The translations under genes and the position numbers were made by a program. The notes under the pieces were generated by a model, which had not been told where the DNA came from, did not search any database, and saw nothing but the letters and a program-made list of their open reading frames with translations. Positions 15,278 through 23,058 of a stretch of 64,000 nucleotides of DNA are shown in pieces. Numbering within the stretch: position 1 is the first letter of the stretch; each line of letters starts with the position of its first letter. Source of the DNA: Halobacterium rubrum (GTDB taxonomy: Archaea; Halobacteriota; Halobacteria; Halobacteriales; Halobacteriaceae); NCBI RefSeq assembly GCF_021729015.1, contig NZ_JAJQQZ010000005.1, forward strand, positions 62,001 to 126,000, in the 5' to 3' direction.

Positions 15278-15973
15278 ATGCGCTACCCAACCGACTCCGA
15301 GTTCGACGCCCAATTCACGACCGACGACCTCACCGACGAGGAAATCGACAACACCGACCTCGCCGACAAGATGAACCTCGAATCCGGCGACCAGTACCTC
15401 ACCCCCAACGGAAGCGCCCGCGACGTGGTCAAGGTCGCCGGTCACAGGAACAGCGTCACAGTCACCAACCCATTCAAAGCCCACCCGCAAGCAGCGATGT
15501 CTGGCAACTGGAGTGAAGACCTCACGGAACTCTATGTCGAGTGGCGAAAGGGCAACATCACGCCAGCCAACCTCTCTATCGAGGCGGAAACCGCCGGCGA
15601 GGAGGCAGCTTTCGCCTCCGACACGAACGCGGCTCTTCAGGACCTCCAAGCCAAAGCTGACGACACCCCGGAGTTCCTGAGCGCGGTCAAGGAGGTCATC
15701 AACACCCGGTTCGAGCAGGCCACTATCGGGTTCGGCTGCGAGTTCGTCCACGTCAACTTCCCGCCGGCCGAGACAGGCGGAGAGCCGGCGGTCAAAGCAA
15801 CGTTCTCGATTCCCGAGGCCGGCTCAGTCTGCAAGAATGGTAACGTTCGGGTCCTGTTCGAGTCATCCGAGAGCGAGTGGCAGCGCGAGGAGACAGAAAT
15901 TCTCGCAAGCGACAGCCTCTACGAGGCCCTCAAAGAGACCCTAGCTCCCGAGACAGAGGCGCGGCTCGCCTAG
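15278..15973 (+). CDS. hypothetical protein with YxxWRKG domain, 231 aa
   Basis: ATG 15278, ten bases after the leader stop. The acidic N-terminus covers residues 1-25. Residues 28-95 are a small domain (ESGDQYLTPNG, VVKVAGHRNSVTVTNP, ELYVEWRKGNITP) that matches the domain of the protein at 30405 in order and key residues (GD, strand, Y-x-x-W-R-K/R-G). Residues 100-231 are alpha/beta (FEQATIGFGCEFVHVNFPPA, VKATFSIPEAG, VRVLFESSESEW). Function unknown. Confidence 0.7.
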   Translation: MRYPTDSEFDAQFTTDDLTDEEIDNTDLADKMNLESGDQYLTPNGSARDVVKVAGHRNSVTVTNPFKAHPQAAMSGNWSEDLTELYVEWRKGNITPANLSIEAETAGEEAAFASDTNAALQDLQAKADDTPEFLSAVKEVINTRFEQATIGFGCEFVHVNFPPAETGGEPAVKATFSIPEAGSVCKNGNVRVLFESSESEWQREETEILASDSLYEALKETLAPETEARLA

Positions 15974-16255
15974 CGGCGGACCGCGGTTGACGAGGTCTAG
16001 AGACCCAACCCTGAGCCCTTGGTTCTCTCCGTTCCGCAGGCCCAGAACCCGCCGGCGACGCGCTTGGACATCGAAAGAAGGCCAGAGAGACCATCCAGAC
16101 AAGGGAGAAGGAGATAGCTATTGCGCGCGGGTTACGACGGCGTCGACGTCGACCGCGGTCGCGGGAGGGGCGGCTTGGTCCCGAGCGGCGGTTTTGCGGC
16201 GGGGTGGCTGGTTGAGTGCGAGCTCGGCAGGGAGTGTTTTGCCGTCGCTAGTCTC
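15974..16255. other. intergenic stretch without a gene
   Basis: About 280 bases after the 231-aa gene. It is GC-rich with a GAGCTC at 16220. I see no convincing ORF, hairpin or promoter here. It leads into a decayed cassette at 16256. Confidence 0.5.
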
Positions 16256-16305
16256 CCGGCATTTTCGTGTGCTAAATTTTTTGATGGGGTCGTTCGTCGT
16301 GGCCA
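16256..16305 (+). promoter_or_regulatory. decayed promoter cassette (relic)
   Basis: CCGGCATTTTCGTGTGC at 16256 matches the first half of the cassette. The next part (TAAATTTTTTGATGGGGTCG) has lost the TATGCAAAA and TTAAGT boxes. The start box AATGGCACGGTTCC at 16305 is still intact. It lies directly in front of an intact cassette at 16357, so it looks like a superseded copy. Confidence 0.55.
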
Positions 16306-16356
16306 ATGGCACGGTTCCGTTATGGAGTCAGTCTCGATTCTCCGGGTTCTATAATA

Positions 16357-16400
16357 CCGGCAGTAGTGTATGCAAAACTTTTAAGTGCTGGCGGTCCCTA
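16357..16400 (+). promoter_or_regulatory. promoter cassette 16
   Basis: CCGGCA 16357, TATGCAAAACT, TTTAAGT and GGTCCCTA 16393. ATG at 16418. Confidence 0.8.
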
Positions 16401-16417
16401 CCCTGAGTCAGACACCA

Positions 16418-17569
16418 ATGAGCGACACCGAGAACGAAACCACCCCCGACTGGCAGGACCAGAAGGTCCTCGAGGAGCACGTCGACGAGGGACTCACCTA
16501 CGACGAAATCGCAGAACGGTATGAAAACGCCACCCCGTACCAAGTCGGCAAGTTCGTCCGACGGTACAACATCACGCCGGTCCACAACCGACCGAAGTAC
16601 CAAGACGGCGAGGTCCCCGTGCGGCTCATCGACGGCATGAACGTCGAGCACCCCATCCCCGTCGACGTCGCGGAGAAGTACGGCATCGACGACGGCACCC
16701 CCCTCCGATACATCGCGAACCCCGATGTGATGGACCTCTCCGTCATCATCGAGACCGGCGACCAGGTCACCGGCGACCTGAGCAACGAACGGCGAGCCAC
16801 AAAGCGGGGCACCACGTACCCGACGGCTCGATACCCGATGACACTCGGGCACGCGTTCGGACTCGTCGACCAGTTCAGCACGGCCAACGCCGACGACGAC
16901 GGCGTCGAGGCCCCGGATGATGCTGGTGGGTTTGAGGAGGATGCCGAGTTCAGCGGCGGAATCTTCGGCGGTGACTCCACGGACGAAGACGGAGGCGGTG
17001 GCGTCGAGTGGGGCGAGAGTGACGACAGCGACCAGGACGGCCAGTCGGAGGTTACTGCGGAGTTCGAGGAGATCGACGACACTCGGTTCCGGGTGCGGTT
17101 CAGTCCCTCCCCGACTGTGTGGACCCCGAGCGGCGTGGCGAAGGCTCCCAGCGAGCTCGCGACTATCAGCAAGAAGCTGACTGGGCTCTACCAGGGAGAC
17201 ACCGACCGGGCAGGAACGATGCCCGCACGATACCAGTTGGCGGTTCCTCTGGACTGGGGCGAGGAGTACGACCTGGATGACGTGGAGACGGTGACCCAGC
17301 GGCTGGGCCTCTTCGAGGACGAGAACGGAGAGACGCATTACGGAGTGGTGCTGGTGTTCGGTGAAGCTGAGGGAGCTCACCCCGGACTGCAGACTGGCGT
17401 CCACGACTCCCAGAAGGGTGTGCCGGGCGATGCGGAAGTGACGGTCGACGTCATCTACCCAGTGAAGGCGCTGCTGCATTCGGTCGGGATCGCGGCGGGG
17501 ACCTCGGCGAAGGAAATGAACGTGAACCTGGTTCCCGGCGCCGGCTGGATAGGTCTCACTGCGAAGTGA
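16418..17569 (+). CDS. HTH/AbrB-like DNA-binding protein next to the origin, 383 aa
   Basis: ATG 16418. Residues 10-45 form a helix-turn-helix (VLEEHVDEGLTYDEIAERY, TPYQVGKFVRRYNI). Residues 62-105 look like an AbrB-type swapped hairpin (VPVRLIDGMNVEHPIPVDVAEKYG, GTPLRYIANP). A glycine- and aspartate-rich linker covers 150-215. A C-terminal alpha/beta domain covers 220-383. Its position just before the iteron region, pointing into it, suggests a replication, copy-number or partition role. That role is inference. Ordinary length for no family I know. Confidence 0.65.
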   Translation: MSDTENETTPDWQDQKVLEEHVDEGLTYDEIAERYENATPYQVGKFVRRYNITPVHNRPKYQDGEVPVRLIDGMNVEHPIPVDVAEKYGIDDGTPLRYIANPDVMDLSVIIETGDQVTGDLSNERRATKRGTTYPTARYPMTLGHAFGLVDQFSTANADDDGVEAPDDAGGFEEDAEFSGGIFGGDSTDEDGGGGVEWGESDDSDQDGQSEVTAEFEEIDDTRFRVRFSPSPTVWTPSGVAKAPSELATISKKLTGLYQGDTDRAGTMPARYQLAVPLDWGEEYDLDDVETVTQRLGLFEDENGETHYGVVLVFGEAEGAHPGLQTGVHDSQKGVPGDAEVTVDVIYPVKALLHSVGIAAGTSAKEMNVNLVPGAGWIGLTAK

Positions 17570-17594
17570 GGTCGAGGTCAGGTCACGAGCACCG

Positions 17595-17680
17595 ACCAGC
17601 GTTTCATGCGGTTCATGCGTTTCATTCGGACACCATCGCTTCATGCTCTTCATGCAGGGGGACCATCGTTTCAAGCGGCG
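17595..17680 (-). repeat. origin iterons, left cluster
   Basis: Five or so units of the type (CA)GCGTTTCATGC, spaced about 12-30 bases: ACCAGCGTTTCATGCGG, TTCATGCGTTTCATTCGG, ACCATCGCTTCATGC, TTCATGCAGG and ACCATCGTTTCAAGCGG. Read on the minus strand they are GCATGAAACGxTGGT, the same as the right cluster. Confidence 0.75.
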
Positions 17681-17743
17681 GGATTCGTCAGGTCACGATA
17701 CCCCCCGAACCGCAAGACTGGAACGGGAAGCCGCGATTCGGGA

Positions 17744-17766
17744 CCCTCTCTCTCCAGTATTTCATA
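17744..17766 (+). repeat. 23-bp perfect inverted repeat, left arm
   Basis: Runs from CCCTCTCTCTCC to AGTATTTCATA and is exactly complementary to 17941-17963. The arm ends with an iteron-like TTTCATA. Confidence 0.85.
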
Positions 17767-17940
17767 GCAAGCGCGAGAAGAGTGGAGGGAGCTCAGAGAT
17801 CGCCCTATAGAGAGGGGCAAGAACTAAGTTAGAGATAGCATAACGATACCCGCAAACCACCTTTCCAGCACAAGATTCGTAGTGGTGTGGTTGGGAATTA
17901 ACTCGTGCTGGCGGAGCTCTCCTTGCCCTTTCTCGAGCCG

Positions 17941-17963
17941 TATGAAATACTGGAGAGAGAGGG
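17941..17963 (-). repeat. 23-bp perfect inverted repeat, right arm
   Basis: TATGAAATACT followed by GGAGAGAGAGGG, the exact reverse complement of 17744-17766. A shorter inverted pair, CCAGCAC (17869) and GTGCTGG (17904), sits between the arms. Confidence 0.85.
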
Positions 17964-18030
17964 TGGTGTTCAGCGCCAATCTCGTAGCTGTCCCGCGATT
18001 CTCTCTTGCTTTCCCTAACCGCGTCGTGGC

Positions 18031-18330
18031 CGCATGAAACGACGGTCGGCCTATTCGGGCCGCATGAAACGTCGGCCCCCCTGCATGAACCGCATGAAAT
18101 ACTGGTGTCCCCTCAAACCAGCAAATCCCACCGCCCGAACCGCATGAAATGGTGGACCTTGCGTGAACCGCATGAAACGCGTGAACCGCATGAAACGCTG
18201 GTCACCCGGAACACAACCTGGGGAAATCCCACCAGACGCGTTCAGCCGTCACAGGCCCTCTCTTCCGCGTTCTCCCCCGGTGGCTTGAAACGATGGCTCC
18301 CGCATGAACCGTATGAAACGCTGGTCTCGG
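18031..18330 (+). repeat. origin iterons, right cluster
   Basis: At least eight units of GAACCGCATGAAACGxTGGT or close variants, at 18031, 18061, 18083, 18091, 18140, 18168, 18184, 18284 and 18302. Two of them are in direct tandem with 16-bp spacing (18168-18195). Orientation is opposite to that of the left cluster. Confidence 0.8.
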
Positions 18331-18530
18331 CACCTTTAAGTGACGGACCGCGTGAATGGAAAAACAACGGAGCCAGATACCGACCACCCGTCACAGAACG
18401 GCTGACTACCGTTCACCACGACCACCATGACCCGCTGTAAGCCCGAAACCACGACCACCGAAGGGGGGTCGCCGTTGACTACGGCAGACCACCCCGCGCA
18501 CAGTACGCCAACCACGGGGGCGCCCCTCCC

Positions 18531-20078
18531 ATGACCAACCCCTTTGACGACATCGGTCCTGACGTCTTCCAGGACCGGGACCGCCTCCGGGAGGACTACA
18601 TCCCCAAGGAGATTGTGGAGCGCGATGAGGAGATCGACGAGCTCATCCACGGACTCGCGCCGGTAGTCAACGGTTACTCGCCGGACCACATGTTCACCGC
18701 AGGCCCACATGGCTCCGGCAAAACCGTCTGTGCTTCCTTCGTCCTGGATCAACTCGAGGACCAAATCTCTCACAACAATCAGCTACGGGAGGTAAAGGAA
18801 ACTGTCCACGACCGGCTTCAAGAAGAATGCCAGGGCGGCGCGTTCGCAGACCAGTACGACTCTGCCGACGAACTACTTGCTGCCTACAGCATCCAGTCGG
18901 ACTCCGAGACCGAGTCACGACGCCTCCTCGAAGACTACGAGTCGACAGTCGGGGAGCCCCTCTCGGCGGCCGTCCCTGTGGATGTCCTCCCACCCGGGAC
19001 AACTGATGCGGAGGACACGATAATCGAGGCACTCGGGAAATCGCTGCCGGACAAGCACATCGACCTGACGGTGAAGTGGGTGAACTGTGCCGGCGTATCG
19101 ACCGGATACCAGTTAGCCATCCGCATCGCGAACGCCTTCCGGTCGTCAGAAGACAAGGAGAAGATAAAGAACACCGGCCACGCGGAACAGCGCGTCTACG
19201 ACGAGATGTTCAAAGAGATCGAGCGGACCGCGAGCACGAACCAGGAGGACCGCCAGAAAACGGTCCTCCTAGTGCTGGACGAAATCGGCATCGTCCGGAA
19301 GCTCGACACGCTCTTCTACAAGCTGACGCGTGCCCGAGGGAAGGGTGGCGACCTGGAGAACGCGAAACTCGGCACCATCTGTCTCTCGAACAATACGACG
19401 TTCCGGGACCAGTTCACCACGCGGACGGAGTCCTCGCTCACCGCGAAACACATCGACTTCGACGCGTACGACGCTAACGAGCTCCAGTCGGTGCTCCGCG
19501 CTCGCGCTGACAAGGCGTTCCGTGGGGAAGCCCTGGAAGAGGACGTGATCCCGCTGTGTGCAGCGATGGCGACGAAACGCGGTGGTGACGCACGGTTCGC
19601 GCTCCAACTCTTGCTCAAGGCTGGGGACATAGCGAACCGCGCGAACAGTTCGATGGTCTGCAAAGAACACGTTGAGGAGGCCGAAGAGAAACTCGAGCAG
19701 GAGAACGTCGAGAGTATCGTGGGGCGGTATCAGTCGGGGCCACAGGTCGAGTTAGTGGCGCTGGTGAACTTACGGGACCAGTCGGACGAACCGGTGACGA
19801 CCAGAGAGCTCTTCGATCACTACGAGGAGTTGGCTGGTCGAGAAAAGCATGACTCGGTGGGCTTCAGGCAGTTCATGAACCACCTCAAAATGTTCGAGGA
19901 GGATGGGATTATCGTGAAGGAGGGGACGAGGGCGAACGCTCCCGAGATTGTGGTGCCGGAGTATCCGACCGACCACATTCGGGGGGCGCTTCAGGACGAC
20001 ATCATCCAGCGGTATCTGGGAGAGAACGCGGATACTGGTCCTCAGGTCGGGAGCGGTTCTGCAATGCAGGTGGACTAA
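18531..20078 (+). CDS. orc1: Orc1/Cdc6-type replication initiator, 515 aa
   Basis: AAA+ initiator. Walker A GPHGSGKT at residues 58-65, Walker B TVLLVLDEIG at 244-252, sensor-like LGTICLSNNTTFRD near 285, and arginine-rich lid region. A C-terminal winged helix (GPQVELVALVNLRDQ, FRQFMNHLKMFEEDGIIVKEG) covers 400-475. A segment of about 90 residues (88-178) is inserted between Walker A and the strand IDLTVKWVNCAG, where typical Orc1/Cdc6 proteins have a short link, so it is longer than the usual 380-420 aa. No cassette precedes it; it is read from the origin region and presumably binds the iterons. Confidence 0.9.
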   Translation: MTNPFDDIGPDVFQDRDRLREDYIPKEIVERDEEIDELIHGLAPVVNGYSPDHMFTAGPHGSGKTVCASFVLDQLEDQISHNNQLREVKETVHDRLQEECQGGAFADQYDSADELLAAYSIQSDSETESRRLLEDYESTVGEPLSAAVPVDVLPPGTTDAEDTIIEALGKSLPDKHIDLTVKWVNCAGVSTGYQLAIRIANAFRSSEDKEKIKNTGHAEQRVYDEMFKEIERTASTNQEDRQKTVLLVLDEIGIVRKLDTLFYKLTRARGKGGDLENAKLGTICLSNNTTFRDQFTTRTESSLTAKHIDFDAYDANELQSVLRARADKAFRGEALEEDVIPLCAAMATKRGGDARFALQLLLKAGDIANRANSSMVCKEHVEEAEEKLEQENVESIVGRYQSGPQVELVALVNLRDQSDEPVTTRELFDHYEELAGREKHDSVGFRQFMNHLKMFEEDGIIVKEGTRANAPEIVVPEYPTDHIRGALQDDIIQRYLGENADTGPQVGSGSAMQVD

Positions 20079-20148
20079 CAGTTCTGTTTCCGGGTCGTGT
20101 TTTTGCTCCGGGTGGTCTACGCTCGTGAGCCAACACTGGCCTCTACTA

Positions 20149-20192
20149 CCGGCGTATTGGTATGCAAAATACTTAATACGGTGGGGTCCCTT
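20149..20192 (+). promoter_or_regulatory. promoter cassette 17
   Basis: CCGGCG 20149, TATGCAAAATA, CTTAATA and GGTCCCTT 20185. Start box CACGATGGCACACC with the ATG at 20205. Confidence 0.85.
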
Positions 20193-20204
20193 GCATCATT
20201 CACG

Positions 20205-21077
20205 ATGGCACACCCGGACGCCGAGACCCACCCATTCGCCGGCCCCACGGTCCACGATGCCGACGAGCTCGCCACCGAACTCGCGGACAACACCTTCCGC
20301 GGGTCGTGCATCCAGCAACCGGCGGACGCACGCAAAATCCGCGTGCTGGACCTCTGTTCCGGCCCAGGCGGCGTCGGCGTCGCCCTCCGAACAATCTTCC
20401 ACCAGCCCAACGTCGACGGTTGGTTCCTGGGCGTCGACGTCGACGACTACACCGACACCTATCCTGGGGAGTTCCGCCAGATGGACTTCCGGAACCTAAC
20501 GCTGGACGCTCTTGGACTCGAGGAGCGCGTCGACCTCGTCTGGGTGAGCTTCCCGTGTCTGGCGTACACGCGGCTCTCGCACATCCACCACGACGACCCG
20601 ACCGAAGCCCACCAGACCATCCCCGAGTACAACGTTCGCGAGGTCTGCGAACGTCTTGGCCACGAGTACGTCATCGAGAACGTCGAGACCTGCCACGACC
20701 TCATCGAGGAGCGCACGGTCAAGGTCAACGGCCAGCCGTTCGGTCGTCCCCTGAACTACCCTCGGAAGTTCGAGACCAGCTTCCACGACCAGTTCGAGGA
20801 CGACCACTTCACCGGGCCGACGAAGAACGCGGAGACGGTCGCCGTCGCGACCGCGACGAGCGAGGAGCTCGCCGAAGCGAAGCAGATTCCAGAAGCCGCA
20901 GCGTGGACCGAGCAGGAAGCGAAGTCCGCGATTCCACCACAGTACGTGGCGTTCATCCTCTCGCACTGTCCAGCGCTCCCCGAGGTCCGCCCGCCAGGCG
21001 GCACGGGCGAGTGGTACAAGACGAGCCGCGAAGACGGCCAGGAGTCCATCTGGTCGTACACGGAGGCAACTCCTTGA
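20205..21077 (+). CDS. short cytosine-5 DNA methyltransferase-like protein, 290 aa
   Basis: Cassette ATG, MAHPDAETHPF. Class I methyltransferase with motif I RVLDLCSGPGG (46-56), acidic motif II GVDVDD, the PC motif IV VSFPCLAYTRLS with C118, and ENV motif VI (YVIENVETC, about 160). It lacks an obvious target-recognition domain and a GN motif IX/X, so it is shorter than standard C5 enzymes and resembles compact phage cytosine methyltransferases. No endonuclease partner is present, which suggests an orphan modification enzyme. A TTGA overlap couples it to a small ORF. Confidence 0.75.
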   Translation: MAHPDAETHPFAGPTVHDADELATELADNTFRGSCIQQPADARKIRVLDLCSGPGGVGVALRTIFHQPNVDGWFLGVDVDDYTDTYPGEFRQMDFRNLTLDALGLEERVDLVWVSFPCLAYTRLSHIHHDDPTEAHQTIPEYNVREVCERLGHEYVIENVETCHDLIEERTVKVNGQPFGRPLNYPRKFETSFHDQFEDDHFTGPTKNAETVAVATATSEELAEAKQIPEAAAWTEQEAKSAIPPQYVAFILSHCPALPEVRPPGGTGEWYKTSREDGQESIWSYTEATP

Positions 21078-21295
21078 CCGAGACGCGGTCGGTCACGCTT
21101 CGGTGTCCAGAGGGTCACTTCGAGATCGACGTGACTGTGACGGCGGCCGTCACCGACCCGGAGGTGAGCGGGCCGCTTCGAGGCGACCGGTCGCGACCGC
21201 GTGCGCCGGTGGCCTCTCCCGAAGAGTTCGTCGACCTTGCGCCAGGTGACGAATGTCTTGTCTGTGACCAGACGATTGAGAGCGCGGTTCGCTAG
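21074..21295 (+). CDS. small cysteine-containing protein, 73 aa
   Basis: The TTG at 21074 overlaps the methyltransferase stop by four bases, matching the coupling style of the element. The frame has good codon bias to TAG 21293-21295. The protein starts with strands (RSVTLRCPEGHFEIDVTVTAAV) and ends with FVDLAPGDECLVCDQTIESAVR. Cys and His in CPEGH and CLVC could form one zinc site. Function unknown. Confidence 0.55.
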   Translation: MTETRSVTLRCPEGHFEIDVTVTAAVTDPEVSGPLRGDRSRPRAPVASPEEFVDLAPGDECLVCDQTIESAVR

Positions 21296-21831
21296 TTCTG
21301 TCCGGCGGGCTGGTGTGGAGTCGAGGCTGTCCACCTAGGGGAAGCTAGGCGCTGTCCGGTTTGTGAGAGCGAGGTCCGCCGATGACCAGCCGGCGGCGTT
21401 GAGGTGAGCATTGAAGCCCGATACGTGGCTTCGACCCGGACGGTTCAGGCCGCGAATCGTGCGAATACCGACGACCACCGTCGGTGTACGACCTGTAGCC
21501 GCCGTAGGACCATGCCGGTCACGGCGACAGCACACCGACACCCCACGATTCTGGTTCCTCATCGTAAAACCCCACGCTGTACGGCACTGCGCCCATAGTG
21601 GGAACACCGCAAACGAGCTCGACGACCAGACGACGAGGAGTAGGTGTGAGGGAGAAGTTTCAACTAGTCACCCCCCGCAACCGCGAACAACGGGACGACG
21701 ACCGAGACCTCGTCCCTTCGACGAATCCGTCGCTGACCACGACGGAAGCCGACCATCCAGTAACCCGATACCACCCGCTATCACGGCCAGCTCCCCGCCG
21801 AGTGTGGAGACGCCGAGCGGGCAGACCACTC
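21296..21831. other. intergenic stretch, 536 bases, no firm gene
   Basis: No cassette. The frame of the next gene is open from GTG 21598, but that extension is arginine- and proline-rich with poor codon bias, so I do not include it. A conserved intergenic element sits at 21589-21630. A possible TATA-like TTTCAACTA is at 21658. Confidence 0.45.
21589..21630 (+). repeat. conserved intergenic element, copy d
   Basis: GCGCCCATAGTGGG at 21589-21602 with GAGCTCGACG downstream at 21615. The order of the two parts is reversed compared with copies a to c. Confidence 0.35.
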
Positions 21832-23058
21832 ATGACCCAACACGACCGTTCGAGCACTCCCCAGGCATCAACAGACGAGGAACCACGCGAGCAGGCCACC
21901 AGGTTCCCGGTAACCGGCGCGATCCCGCGAATCGAACGCCAGCAGTCGCACTACGAATTTCTGTGGGCTGTCCGGCCGCCAGCAGCCATGACGAACCTCG
22001 TTCACGCCCGCCGGATGCTGATGCACGACGAATCCGCCCAGGACTTCTTCCCCCCCGAGACCACAGTCCTGGTCACGTCGACCATCCCCGACGAGGACCT
22101 CCGCGAGTTTTCCTTCGAGGAGGAGCTTCGGCTCGTCCGCCAGTTCGACCCGGACCACTACCTCCCGTTCGACTTCCCCGTCTACGGCGACATGGACGCC
22201 GATACCCGGGCTGAACATGTCCGGCAGGTGGCCGCCGGCACACTGGACATGGACCACGTCCTCAGTCGGCTTTCAGCAGCGGAGGCAAGCCGGGTCGCGA
22301 ACGACTTGTCGCTCCCGCGTGAGCTCGTCATCGGCGAGTCGGATACTGGAGTGCTGCCTCTCATCAAGGGGACCTCGCGCGGCGAACGGGCAGTCATGGA
22401 GCGAACCGCCCGCGACGTCGACGCGCCGCTGATGGCGAAGTACGCTACCCAGTACATGACGGTGCCCGGGAGCGGGAACTACCCCGCGCTTCGCGACGAT
22501 CTCGAGGCGATCTACGAGGAGACCGCCGGCTACCCGATGCTGGTTGTCGGCCTGCTATCGCCGTCCGGCCGCTACTCGTTAGAAGGCCTCCCTAACAACG
22601 TGGTCGCGGCGGCTGGGGGGAGCCAGTGGCGGGAGCGCGTAAGCCCAGGGTCGAGCACGCCGGAAGAGATGCGAGAAGCGTACCACGAGCTCGCCACGGA
22701 GGTAGCGGAGGCACTCAAAGTTCCCCTCCGGTATGACCTGGACGCAGCGGCGAACTCCCGAGACACACCACCTGGCCCGCTGGATACGAGCCCTGGAAAC
22801 GCGGCGACTCTCGGCGAGGGACCAGCCGTCGCAGGATGCGCTGGTGATACAGCGTACGCCTGGGGTGGCCGGAAGCGACCAGACGATGCCATCAGCCCCA
22901 TCGAGGCACGAAACCGTCGAGGAGGCGGCGAGTCTAGCGATGCCGCCCCGAAGACAGAGAATGCCGGCGTGACGGCAGAGGAGGTCGCCCGAACCCGTCG
23001 ACGCGAAGCCACAGCAGAGGGGGGAGAACCGACCGGAGATGGAGACGGAGGAGTGTAG
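21832..23058 (+). CDS. hypothetical protein, possible TIM-barrel-like domain, 408 aa
   Basis: ATG 21832 (MTQHDRSSTPQ) is preferred over the longer GTG start. Residues 30-270 look like an alternating alpha/beta domain (ETTVLVTSTIPDEDL, YLPFDFPVYGDMD, VLPLIKGTSRGERAVMERTA, PMLVVGLLSPSGRYSLEGLP, NNVVAAAGGSQWRERV). The rhythm is reminiscent of TGT-type barrels, but no diagnostic residue set is visible, so this is a guess. Residues 290-408 are low-complexity acidic sequence. The next gene starts directly after its stop; the pair lacks a cassette and is probably one unit. Confidence 0.65.
   Translation: MTQHDRSSTPQASTDEEPREQATRFPVTGAIPRIERQQSHYEFLWAVRPPAAMTNLVHARRMLMHDESAQDFFPPETTVLVTSTIPDEDLREFSFEEELRLVRQFDPDHYLPFDFPVYGDMDADTRAEHVRQVAAGTLDMDHVLSRLSAAEASRVANDLSLPRELVIGESDTGVLPLIKGTSRGERAVMERTARDVDAPLMAKYATQYMTVPGSGNYPALRDDLEAIYEETAGYPMLVVGLLSPSGRYSLEGLPNNVVAAAGGSQWRERVSPGSSTPEEMREAYHELATEVAEALKVPLRYDLDAAANSRDTPPGPLDTSPGNAATLGEGPAVAGCAGDTAYAWGGRKRPDDAISPIEARNRRGGGESSDAAPKTENAGVTAEEVARTRRREATAEGGEPTGDGDGGV

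Larger units (their letters stand above)
17570..18530. other. putative replication origin
   Basis: About 960 bases without a convincing gene, directly before the Orc1/Cdc6 gene. It holds a cluster of short repeats read as CGTTTCATGC (17595-17680), an AT-richer centre (17815-18000) bounded by a perfect 23-bp inverted repeat, and an opposing cluster read as GCATGAAACG (18031-18330). Opposed origin-recognition boxes around an unwinding element, next to orc1/cdc6, is the usual haloarchaeal origin layout. Confidence 0.8.

Noticed and set aside
16306-16524. 72-codon ORF from the relic cassette start
   Set aside because: It reads through the next active cassette and into the following gene out of frame; kept only as evidence of a relic.
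21598-21831. Longer N-terminus for the 408-aa protein (GTG 21598)
   Set aside because: The extra 78 residues are arginine- and proline-rich with poor codon bias, and ATG 21832 starts a normal polar N-terminus.
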